From the NCBI GenBank assembly GCA_002328835.1, contig DCWN01000002.1, positions 105,154-113,937 on the forward strand: DNA of 8,784 bases, read 5' to 3'. Each line of letters starts with the position of its first letter. Positions within the stretch are counted from its first letter, which is position 1. A program made the translations under genes and the position numbers. This document shows, in pieces, positions 1 to 5,997 of this stretch. Source of the stretch: Acidobacteria bacterium UBA2161 (GTDB taxonomy: Bacteria > Acidobacteriota > Vicinamibacteria > Vicinamibacterales > UBA823). Under the pieces are notes generated by a model, which did not search any database, was not told where the DNA came from, and was given only the letters and a program-made list of their open reading frames with translations.

Positions 1-573
1 GCCCATGCCCATGCCCATCGGCATTTGCATCGACCCGGCGATGTCGGCAAACGAGGAGAGGACTTCGAACAAGCCGATCTCGGTGTCCTCGGTCAGCCAG
101 AACCGGCCCTCGCCTTCCGAGGACTCGACCAGCACCTCGAACGCGTCCCAGCCCTGAATCGTCTCGCGATTACCCGTCGTTTCGAATCGGAGGTTGGCGG
201 GCGGCTCGGTGGGCGCTGCGTCTGCACCCCCGCCGCCGCGCCCCATCCGGCTCATCATCTGTTGCATCATCCGCATCTGCTCTGGGCCCCACTCCATGTA
301 GCGGCGCTCGCTGTGCTGGACCATGAGCATGCTCGACTCGTCGCCGTCGGCCCAGATCATCGACGCTTGGGGCAAGTCCATCCTGACCCGACCCGGCGCG
401 ACGTAGTAGGTCATCTCCATCGGCGCGCTCGAGCCCTGTTCGATCTGAACGATCGCCGAGAACTCCTCCGGCTGCGCCGAGACGTGCCGCGGGGCGACGC
501 CAGCCTGTACGAGGTACACGGCGGCCAGGCTGATGAAGAACCGGGTGACTCGCGGGGACAACGTCATGCTCAT
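1..573 (-). CDS. Exported Met-rich protein, DUF4412-like, C-terminus cut by window edge
   Basis: The first 191 codons are present and the frame is still open at base 1, so the C-terminus lies outside the window. I chose ATG at 573 because GGAAGGA (583-589) sits nine bases upstream; ATG at 567 is an in-frame alternative. Residues 1-33 form a signal peptide: basic residues (R8, R11), a hydrophobic stretch FFISLAAVYLV and a likely cleavage after VSA. The mature part is mostly beta-type sequence. It starts FSAIVQIEQG, continues MEMTYYVAPGRVRMDL and later has GWDAFEVLVE, a layout I associate with periplasmic DUF4412-like proteins. There is a Met/Gln-rich stretch at residues 100-110, then a glycine run, and a second Met-rich end (MQMPMGMGMG, 182-191) encoded by a gcccat hexamer repeat at 1-18. 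Function is unknown; the family assignment is from general resemblance only. It is divergent from the 707 gene across 133 bases. Confidence 0.75.
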   Translation of the reverse strand, partial: MSMTLSPRVTRFFISLAAVYLVQAGVAPRHVSAQPEEFSAIVQIEQGSSAPMEMTYYVAPGRVRMDLPQASMIWADGDESSMLMVQHSERRYMEWGPEQMRMMQQMMSRMGRGGGGADAAPTEPPANLRFETTGNRETIQGWDAFEVLVESSEGEGRFWLTEDTEIGLFEVLSSFADIAGSMQMPMGMGMG

Positions 574-706
574 GGCTTCGGGTCCTTCCGCGGCGATGGC
601 CGCTTGGGTCGGGCGATACGAGAGACGCAGGCTTCGGGCATCTTGGCATGGAACGCCGCGAGGGGACAACCGGTGCCGGCCGGAGCCTGCAGTACAATGG
701 TGGGCG
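574..706. promoter_or_regulatory. Divergent intergenic region
   Basis: This gap separates the starts of two divergent genes and should hold both promoters. On the - strand a ribosome binding site GGAAGGA (583-589) is clear, but I could not identify a convincing -10/-35 pair for that gene. On the + strand TACAAT (693-698) is a good -10 hexamer for the 707 gene, without a recognisable -35. The 9-mer ggcttcggg occurs at 574-582 and again at 630-638; this may be chance. Confidence 0.4.
693..698 (+). promoter_or_regulatory. -10 hexamer TACAAT, possible leaderless promoter
   Basis: TACAAT matches the sigma70 consensus TATAAT at five of six positions. It ends only eight bases before the ATG at 707, so a start site about seven bases downstream would fall at or next to the start codon. 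The upstream ggtggg (699-704) is too close to the ATG to work as a normal ribosome binding site. No -35 is visible at the usual distance. The inference of a leaderless or near-leaderless transcript rests on spacing alone. Confidence 0.4.
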
Positions 707-1216
707 ATGCCACTCTCCGCATTCGACCGACTGCCCGACGCGGCGCGACTCTGGATCTTCGGCGCCGATCGAGAACTGACGCATCCCGACGCCCAGCGCC
801 TACTGGCCGAGATCGACCGGTTTCTCGCCGACTGGACCGCGCATCGTGCGCATCTCACCGCGGCGCGCGATTGGCGGCACGATCGGTTCTTGATGATCGG
901 CGTCGATGAGACGTCGGCCGGGGCCTCGGGCTGCTCCATCGATGCGCTGGTGCGCGAGATTCAGCGGCTCGAAGGCGTGCTCGGCGTGAAGCTCGCCGAT
1001 CGGGCGCCGGTGGTGTTCCGACAGGGTGAGGAGATTGCGTCGGTGTCACGCGCCCAGTTTGCCGAACGCGCGGCGGCCGGGGACGTGAACCCGGACACCC
1101 GCGTGTTCGACAACACGGTGACGACGGTCGGTGCCCTGCGGGCCGGACGCTGGGAGTTGCCGGCGCGCGAGGCGTGGCACGGCCGCGCGTTCTTCCGAGT
1201 CAGCGTCGCCGGGTGA
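707..1216 (+). CDS. Conserved protein of unknown function, SGCSID-motif family
   Basis: This 169-residue soluble protein has no signal peptide or membrane segment. From memory it resembles short (about 160 residue) proteins common in Bacteroidota that are often labelled 'ABC transporter ATPase'. Matching landmarks are RLWIF near the N-terminus (14-18), WTAH (43-46), a hydrophobic strand with FLMIGVDE (61-68), SGCSID (74-79), FRQGEE (104-109), a segment around VFDNTVTT (133-140) and a C-terminal ELPAREAWHGRAFF (150-163). There is no Walker A or signature motif, so the ATPase label looks unsupported. H46, D67, C76, D79 and H158 are polar residues inside the motifs and could form an active or binding site, which is inference. 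The frame is open further upstream, to 533, but that stretch overlaps the divergent gene and is rich in Arg and Trp, so ATG 707 is preferred. The gene stands alone, ending 21 bases from the convergent cstA. Confidence 0.85.
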   Translation: MPLSAFDRLPDAARLWIFGADRELTHPDAQRLLAEIDRFLADWTAHRAHLTAARDWRHDRFLMIGVDETSAGASGCSIDALVREIQRLEGVLGVKLADRAPVVFRQGEEIASVSRAQFAERAAAGDVNPDTRVFDNTVTTVGALRAGRWELPAREAWHGRAFFRVSVAG

Positions 1217-1237
1217 GCGGCACTCGCCGACCCTCAC

Positions 1238-2896
1238 TCAGTTCGCCGGTTCGGCGCGCAGGCTGACGAAGCGGAGGGCGCCCTCGATGACCACCCACGC
1301 CGCGAGCAGCAGCAGGCAGAGCCCCAGCACCAACAGCAGCGTCTGCCCCTCCTCGTAGAACGTCAGCACGTTCGATCCCATCGCCGCGATCGTCGTAACC
1401 AGCATGAAGACCATCGGGACGAACGTGTACAGGCAGTTCTTCTTTCGCAGCGCCAGGTACAGCGTGACCGTGATCAATGTCAGGCCGCCCAGCAACTGAT
1501 TGGTCGTGCCGAAGAGCGCCCAGAGCGCGAGGCCCGCCGGCTGCCCGTCAATCTTGAGGAACGCGAACGCCCCGATCGCCGCCACGGCGAGCGCCGACGA
1601 AAGGTACCGGTTGGCGAGTCCCGGCATGCCCAACGTCTCCGAGACCTCCTGGATGTTGTAGCGCAGCAACCGGGTCGCCGAGTCGAGCGTCGTGAGCGCG
1701 AATGACACGGCGACCAACGCGATGAACGCCTTGCCCACCTGTTCCGGGATGCCCAGCTGGGCCAGGAACAATGCCGACCCGTTGATGAAGGCCGACATGC
1801 TCTGGCCGAGCCCCTGGGCGACGTTCCAGCTGGCGTAGTGCGCCTGCCAGGCCTCGGCGTCGAGAAACCCCGCAGTGCAGGCCATGACGGCGATCAGCCC
1901 GAGCAAACTCTCGCCGATCATCGCGCCGTAGCCGATGAACGGCGCGTCGGTTTCCTTGCTCAGCTGTTTCGCTGTCGTGCCCGACGACACCAGCGCGTGG
2001 AAGCCCGAGATCGCGCCGCAGGCGAGGACGATGAAGACGAACGGGAAGAGCGGCGGCGCGCCTGGCGGATGCAGGTCGACGGCCGGTGCAACGAACTCCG
2101 GACGCAGCAGGAAGAACCCTGCAAAGAGCGAGATCAGGCCGAGGTAGAGCAGCAGCGAATTGAGATAGTCGCGCGGCTGGAGCAGCAGCCAGACCGGCAG
2201 AATCGACGCCACGAACGCGTAGACCATCATCATGATGCTCCAGGCGTCTGGCGGCAGATCGGGTCGCGGCAGTACGAGCCCGAGCGCGACGGCGCCGAGG
2301 CTGAGGATGAACGCCGCGACCGTGAGTGTGCCCAGCGGGATCCCGCGCTTGTAGAAGAGGACGCCCATGCCGATCGCCAGAATCATCAACGACACGCTCG
2401 GGACGACGGCTTCGGGATAGAACTCGGCCGAGAAGAGCTGCGCGACGATCTGCACGAAGACGCCCATGGCCAGGGCGATCAAGAAGAAGATGAGGATGTG
2501 GAACAGGCTCTTTGCGCGCGGGCCGATGACCGACTCGGTGATCTTGCCGATCGACTGGCCGTCCGAGCGGATGCTCAGGACCAGCGCGGCGAAGTCGTGG
2601 ACCGCGCCGATGAACAGCGTGCCGAAGACGACCCAGAACAGCGCCGGCACCCATCCCCAGATGACCGCGATGGCCGGGCCCAGCATCGGCGAGAGGCCGG
2701 CGATCGACGCGTAGTGGTGTCCGAACAGCACATGGCGTCGGGCCGGGACGTAGTCGAACCCGTCCTGGAGGCGGTACGCCGGCGTGATCGCGTTGGGATC
2801 GAGCGCGAAGACGTGCCGCGCCAGCCGCATCGCGTAGTACCGGTAGCCGAGGTAGTAGACGATGAAACATGCAATGACGACGGCGACGGTGGACAT
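1238..2896 (-). CDS. cstA: CstA-family carbon starvation / peptide or pyruvate transporter
   Basis: This is a 552-residue polytopic membrane protein of the CstA family (E. coli CstA and BtsT), whose members import peptides or pyruvate across the inner membrane. Family signatures are all present: GHHYASIAG (59-67), VHDF (99-102), SGFHALVSSGTT (297-308) followed by AKQLSKETDA and IGYGAMIGE, TTLDSATRLLRY (402-413) and LFGTTNQLLGG (461-471). Long hydrophobic segments fill almost the whole chain, consistent with about 14-16 membrane helices. It is shorter than the E. coli proteins (about 700 residues), with most of the difference apparently at the C-terminal end. I chose ATG 2896 because residue 2 onward starts the first helix (STVAVVIACF). 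The frame is open back to a GTG at 2962, but that adds 22 unlikely residues and leaves only two bases before the larE start codon. No Shine-Dalgarno precedes 2896, and a -10-like TACCAT lies nine bases upstream. The substrate cannot be told from sequence. Confidence 0.93.
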   Translation of the reverse strand: MSTVAVVIACFIVYYLGYRYYAMRLARHVFALDPNAITPAYRLQDGFDYVPARRHVLFGHHYASIAGLSPMLGPAIAVIWGWVPALFWVVFGTLFIGAVHDFAALVLSIRSDGQSIGKITESVIGPRAKSLFHILIFFLIALAMGVFVQIVAQLFSAEFYPEAVVPSVSLMILAIGMGVLFYKRGIPLGTLTVAAFILSLGAVALGLVLPRPDLPPDAWSIMMMVYAFVASILPVWLLLQPRDYLNSLLLYLGLISLFAGFFLLRPEFVAPAVDLHPPGAPPLFPFVFIVLACGAISGFHALVSSGTTAKQLSKETDAPFIGYGAMIGESLLGLIAVMACTAGFLDAEAWQAHYASWNVAQGLGQSMSAFINGSALFLAQLGIPEQVGKAFIALVAVSFALTTLDSATRLLRYNIQEVSETLGMPGLANRYLSSALAVAAIGAFAFLKIDGQPAGLALWALFGTTNQLLGGLTLITVTLYLALRKKNCLYTFVPMVFMLVTTIAAMGSNVLTFYEEGQTLLLVLGLCLLLLAAWVVIEGALRFVSLRAEPAN

Positions 2897-2905
2897 CGGA
2901 GAATC

Positions 2906-2935
2906 ATGGTATTTGACGCTCGCGAAACTTCGCAA
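2906..2935 (-). promoter_or_regulatory. Putative cstA promoter, near-leaderless
   Basis: Read on the - strand, TTGCGA (2935-2930, four of six to TTGACA) and TACCAT (2911-2906, four of six to TATAAT) are separated by 18 bases. A start about seven bases past the -10 would be near 2899, just ahead of ATG 2896. This agrees with the lack of a Shine-Dalgarno there. The core lies almost entirely inside the larE promoter on the other strand. Confidence 0.4.
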
Positions 2936-2942
2936 GTAGATT
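2913..2942 (+). promoter_or_regulatory. Putative larE promoter
   Basis: TTGACG (2913-2918, five of six to consensus) and TAGATT (2937-2942, four of six) are 18 bases apart. The predicted start near 2949 gives a leader of about 15 bases that retains AGAGGA (2949-2954), a ribosome binding site ten bases before ATG 2965. The two elements are the best -35/-10 pair I found in the window. Confidence 0.5.
2919..2936. promoter_or_regulatory. 18-bp imperfect palindrome, candidate operator
   Basis: CTCGCGAA and TTCGCAAG flank a two-base centre (AC). Seven of eight half-site positions are complementary; only 2921/2934 fails. The palindrome exactly fills the spacer of the larE promoter and covers the -35 of the divergent cstA promoter. 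A protein bound here could therefore affect both genes. No regulator gene is present in the window, and the operator role is inference. Confidence 0.4.
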
Positions 2943-2964
2943 ACCGAGAGAGGACCGACCACCG

Positions 2965-3807
2965 ATGCCAGTGCTCGATGCCAAGGTGACCCGCCTGCGG
3001 ACGATGCTGCGCGAGATGCGGCAGATGGTCGTCTGCTTCTCTGGCGGCGTCGACTCGGGCTATCTCCTGGCCGAGGCGGTCGCGGCAGTCGGCGAGGATG
3101 CGACTGCGCTGACGGCGGTGTCGCCGAGCCTCGGGCCCGAGGAAGGCGCCGACGCGCGCCGACTCGCCGAGTCGATCGGTGCGCGGCATCTGCTCGTCGA
3201 GACCCACGAACTGGACGATCCGCGCTACGCTGCGAATCCGATCGACCGCTGCTACTTCTGCAAGGTCGAGACCTACGGTACGGCGACGGAGCACGCGCGC
3301 GAACTCGGCATCCCGTACGTTCTCGATGGCTTCAACGTCGACGACCGGGGCGACCACCGCCCGGGGCGAAAGGCCGCAGTCGAGCAGGGCGTCCGGTCGC
3401 CGCTCGACGAACTCGAGTTCACCAAGGCTGACATTCGCGAGGCCGCGCGACGGATCGGGCTACCGGTGTGGGACAAGCCCGCGCTGGCCTGTCTGTCGAG
3501 CCGGTTTCCGTACGGCACCGAGATCACGCCGGACCGTCTGCGGCAGGTCTGGCGCTGCGAACGGAGCCTGCACACGCAGGGCTTCGCGGTCTGCCGTGTC
3601 CGGTATCACGATGCGGTCGCGCGGATTGAGGTGGCTCCGGACGAGATCTCTCGACTCTTGCAGAACGACGTCCGTGACGTGATCGTCACGGAGTTCCGCG
3701 CCGCGGGCTTCGAGCACGTGACCGTCGACCTCCAGGGCTACCGCTCGGGGTCGTTGAACGAGAAGCCTTCCGGTGCGCCCGAGGTCGTCTCGCTGACGAC
3801 TGACTGA
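2965..3807 (+). CDS. larE: ATP-dependent sulfur transferase LarE (nickel-pincer cofactor synthesis)
   Basis: LarE adenylates the carboxylates of pyridinium-3,5-dicarboxylate mononucleotide and installs sulfur, giving the thiocarboxylate that LarC then loads with nickel for lactate racemase LarA and related enzymes. It is a cytoplasmic PP-loop enzyme. The 280 residues match the family length. The PP-loop SGGVDS is at 26-31, NPIDRCYFCK at 91-100, DGFNVDD at 121-127, and KPALACLSSRFPYG (171-184) contains C176, the position of the sacrificial cysteine in Lactobacillus plantarum LarE. Two further cysteines, C198 and C210, follow in the C-terminal half; homologues with three such cysteines can hold a [4Fe-4S] cluster and act catalytically. 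ATG 2965 has AGAGGA ten bases upstream. larB, larC and larA are not present here. The gene is divergent from cstA and convergent with the M13 peptidase. Confidence 0.93.
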   Translation: MPVLDAKVTRLRTMLREMRQMVVCFSGGVDSGYLLAEAVAAVGEDATALTAVSPSLGPEEGADARRLAESIGARHLLVETHELDDPRYAANPIDRCYFCKVETYGTATEHARELGIPYVLDGFNVDDRGDHRPGRKAAVEQGVRSPLDELEFTKADIREAARRIGLPVWDKPALACLSSRFPYGTEITPDRLRQVWRCERSLHTQGFAVCRVRYHDAVARIEVAPDEISRLLQNDVRDVIVTEFRAAGFEHVTVDLQGYRSGSLNEKPSGAPEVVSLTTD

Positions 3808-3839
3808 TCCCGCCGATTGCTCCGAGCCCTGAAGGTTGA

Positions 3840-3857
3840 GCACGCCCGGGGGCGCGC
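3840..3857. terminator. GC-rich hairpin between convergent genes
   Basis: gcacgccc (3840-3847) and gggcgcgc (3850-3857) are complementary at seven of eight positions with a two-base centre. It lies between the ends of larE and the M13 gene and touches the latter's stop codon. Neither strand has a T-tract after it, so a classical intrinsic terminator is not supported. It could still slow convergent transcripts. Confidence 0.3.
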
Positions 3858-5902
3858 TACCAGATGTCGGCACGATCGTCGGAGCTCTGAACCATCGGAT
3901 CGCCCGCCTGGCAGCCGAACGCGGACGCGAACTCCGGCATGTTCGCTAGCGGGCCGTTGGTGCGGAATCTCGACGGGGAGTGCGGGTCGATATTGACCTG
4001 GAGCCGGGTATCCTCCGGTCGCTGGTTACGACGCCACGACTGAGCCCACGAGAGAAAGAATCGCTGGTTTGGCGTGAAGCCGTCGACGTTGCCGGGGTCG
4101 GCGTTCCGAAGCGCGTTCTGCAGCGCGTAGTAGGCCATGGTGGTGCCGGCGAGGTCGCCGATGTTTTCTCCCAGCGTCAGCTCGCCGTTGACGTGGAGAT
4201 CGTCGATCGCCACAAAGCCTCCGTACTGGGTGACCAGCTTCGCGGTTCGCTCGTCGAATTGCGCGCGGTCTTCATCTGTCCACCAGTTCGCCATGTTGCC
4301 CTCTGGGTCAAAGCGGCTGCCCTGGTCGTCGAAGCCGTGCATGAACTCGTGACCGATGATGGCCCCCATGGCCCCGTAGTTCACCGCGTCGTCCATCTCG
4401 CCATCGAAGAACGGCGGCTGCATGATGGCGGCGGGGAACACGATTTCGTTCATCAACGGGTTGTAGTACGCATTGACGGTCTGGGGCGACATCTCCCACT
4501 CGCTACGGTCGATTGGCTGGCCGATCTTGTCCGTGTTGCGCCGTACTTCGAACGCTCGAGCCGCTCGAACGTTGGCCAGGTAGCTGTCGCGGCCGACGTT
4601 GAGCCGCGAGTAGTCTCGCCAGTTGTCCGGGTAGCCGATCTTGAAGACGAAGGACTCCAGTTTTTCCAGTGCCCTAGCCTTGGTTGTCTCACCCATCCAG
4701 TCCAGGTCCTGTAGTCGGGAGCGCACCGCTGCGCGCAGACCTTCGATCATCGTGGCGGCCCGAGCCTTCGTCGCTGGTGGAAACGCTCGCGCAACGTAGA
4801 CCTCACCCAGTGCTTCGCCCATGCTGGCGCTCGTTCGGTCGACGACGCGCTTCCAGCGCGGGAGGATTTCCTCCGTACCCCTGAGCGTCTTGGCGAAGAA
4901 CGCGAAATCTTCATCGACGAACGCGTCCGACAGATAGGGAGCGTAGCTCGTGGTGAGGTGCCAGCGGACGTAATCCTTCCAGGTGTCGAGCGTGACTTGC
5001 TCGAGCATGGCGTTCATCTCGTCGAAGAACTTAGGGTGCGCGTAGGAGAAGGTCTCGAGATGCCCCAACCCAAGTTGATCGAGGAAGCTCGTCCACGAGA
5101 AGTTCGGCGTTGCCGAGTCGGCGTCCGCCACTGACTGGATGTTGTAGTAGTTGGACGGATCGCGCAGTTCCACGTTGGTCAGCGAGGCGTTGGCTAGTCG
5201 TGTTTCGAGGTCGAGGATCGCCGTGGCGGTCGCGTCCGCGTCTTGGGGGGAGTCACCGACCAACTGAAGCATCTTGGAGATGTGGGCGACGTATTCGTCT
5301 CGTAGGTCGACCGATTCCTCATCCTCACGCGTGTAGTAATCGCGATCGGGCAGCCCAAGACCGCCTTGCACCGCGTACAGGATGTACTGCTCGCTGTTCC
5401 GCAGGTCCTGGTCGACACCAAGATCGAAGAGCACGGCCGTGCCCTTGGCCTGGAGCTCGTTCAGTAGCGTCTGCAGGTCCTGGAGGTTCTCAACGCGATC
5501 GAGCCGGGCGAAATCCGCCGAGAGCGCCGTGGCGCCGTCGGCTTCGATTGTCGCGGTGTCCATGCCGGACGCCCAGAAGTCGCCGACCTTCTGTTCGTTC
5601 GTTCCCATCTCGGCGCTGGACGCGGCTGACTGCTCTAGGATCTCGCGCAGGGTTGCGTAGTTGCGCTCCCGCAACTCGGAACTCACGCCCCAGGAGCTGT
5701 ACTCTGGTGGTATTGGGTTGCGTGTGAGCCATGTGCCGTTTGCGTATAGATAGAAGTCTTGGCACGCATCGACGGACAGGTCCATGTTGCGCCGATCGAG
5801 GCCCCGTTCGTTCGTCACGTACTCCTCTGCCGGCGCCGGCACGCTGCCACTGCAGGCGGCCAACAGGCCAAGAAGCCATAGCACTCCAATCGGTCGCGTC
5901 AT
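3857..5902 (-). CDS. M13 family (neprilysin/PepO-like) zinc metallopeptidase, lipoprotein
   Basis: M13 enzymes are zinc endopeptidases that cut oligopeptides inside a closed two-lobed chamber. This 681-residue protein has the full family length. Residues 1-17 are a lipoprotein signal ending in the lipobox LAAC with C17, so it is probably anchored at the cell envelope facing outward. The N-terminal lobe starts with DACQDFYLYANGTW (46-59). The catalytic lobe has NAYY (477-480), the zinc motif HEFMH (518-522, H518, E519, H522), and GENIGDLAG (578-586), giving the third zinc ligand E579 and D583. The C-terminus has FGCQAGDPM (662-670) and ends ADIW, where neprilysin ends CRVW, so that terminal cysteine is absent. 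C47 and C664 could pair as the equivalents of one neprilysin disulfide. The start at 5902 is preceded by GGGAGAG five bases upstream. Its GC content looks lower than that of its neighbours, most clearly near the 5' end. Confidence 0.95.
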   Translation of the reverse strand: MTRPIGVLWLLGLLAACSGSVPAPAEEYVTNERGLDRRNMDLSVDACQDFYLYANGTWLTRNPIPPEYSSWGVSSELRERNYATLREILEQSAASSAEMGTNEQKVGDFWASGMDTATIEADGATALSADFARLDRVENLQDLQTLLNELQAKGTAVLFDLGVDQDLRNSEQYILYAVQGGLGLPDRDYYTREDEESVDLRDEYVAHISKMLQLVGDSPQDADATATAILDLETRLANASLTNVELRDPSNYYNIQSVADADSATPNFSWTSFLDQLGLGHLETFSYAHPKFFDEMNAMLEQVTLDTWKDYVRWHLTTSYAPYLSDAFVDEDFAFFAKTLRGTEEILPRWKRVVDRTSASMGEALGEVYVARAFPPATKARAATMIEGLRAAVRSRLQDLDWMGETTKARALEKLESFVFKIGYPDNWRDYSRLNVGRDSYLANVRAARAFEVRRNTDKIGQPIDRSEWEMSPQTVNAYYNPLMNEIVFPAAIMQPPFFDGEMDDAVNYGAMGAIIGHEFMHGFDDQGSRFDPEGNMANWWTDEDRAQFDERTAKLVTQYGGFVAIDDLHVNGELTLGENIGDLAGTTMAYYALQNALRNADPGNVDGFTPNQRFFLSWAQSWRRNQRPEDTRLQVNIDPHSPSRFRTNGPLANMPEFASAFGCQAGDPMVQSSDDRADIW

Positions 5903-5965
5903 GTCAGCTCTCCCGCCTCCGCAAATCCAGAAGTTGAACTGCTCATCACGAGTTGTGTGTCGTCG

Positions 5966-5971
5966 ATCTTA
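5966..5971 (-). promoter_or_regulatory. Possible -10 element for the M13 gene
   Basis: Within the 95-base gap between the serine hydrolase stop and the M13 start, TAAGAT on the - strand matches TATAAT at four of six positions. No good -35 lies upstream in this GC-rich stretch. If used, it gives a leader of about 55 bases that carries the GGAGG/GGGAGAG ribosome binding site. Weak evidence; the gene may instead be read through from upstream. Confidence 0.2.
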
Positions 5972-5997
5972 TCCTGCGGGGGCTCGGTTGCCCACAC

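Noticed and set aside
1..18. gcccat repeats as a tandem array or CRISPR
   Set aside because: There are only three hexamers, in frame within a coding sequence as Met-Gly codons.
574..638. Direct repeat ggcttcggg as an operator pair
   Set aside because: Nine bases repeated 56 apart in GC-rich DNA can be chance, and the copies have no clear relation to a promoter.
533..706. N-terminal extension of the 707 gene
   Set aside because: The extension runs into the divergent gene's start and has no family resemblance; the homology-like sequence begins at ATG 707.
25..909. + strand open frame across the left-edge gene
   Set aside because: It is shifted against both the exported protein on the - strand and the 707 gene. 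The product is low-complexity and has no ribosome binding site.
1217..1237. Terminator between the 707 gene and cstA
   Set aside because: The 21-base gap has no convincing stem or T-tract on either strand.
2897..2962. 22-residue extension of CstA from GTG 2962
   Set aside because: It would fill the divergent promoter region, has no ribosome binding site, and adds polar sequence before the first helix.
1838..2989. Long + strand open frame opposite cstA
   Set aside because: The product is dominated by Arg, Asp and Glu with no domain. It is the antisense shadow of a GC-rich membrane protein gene with clear family motifs.
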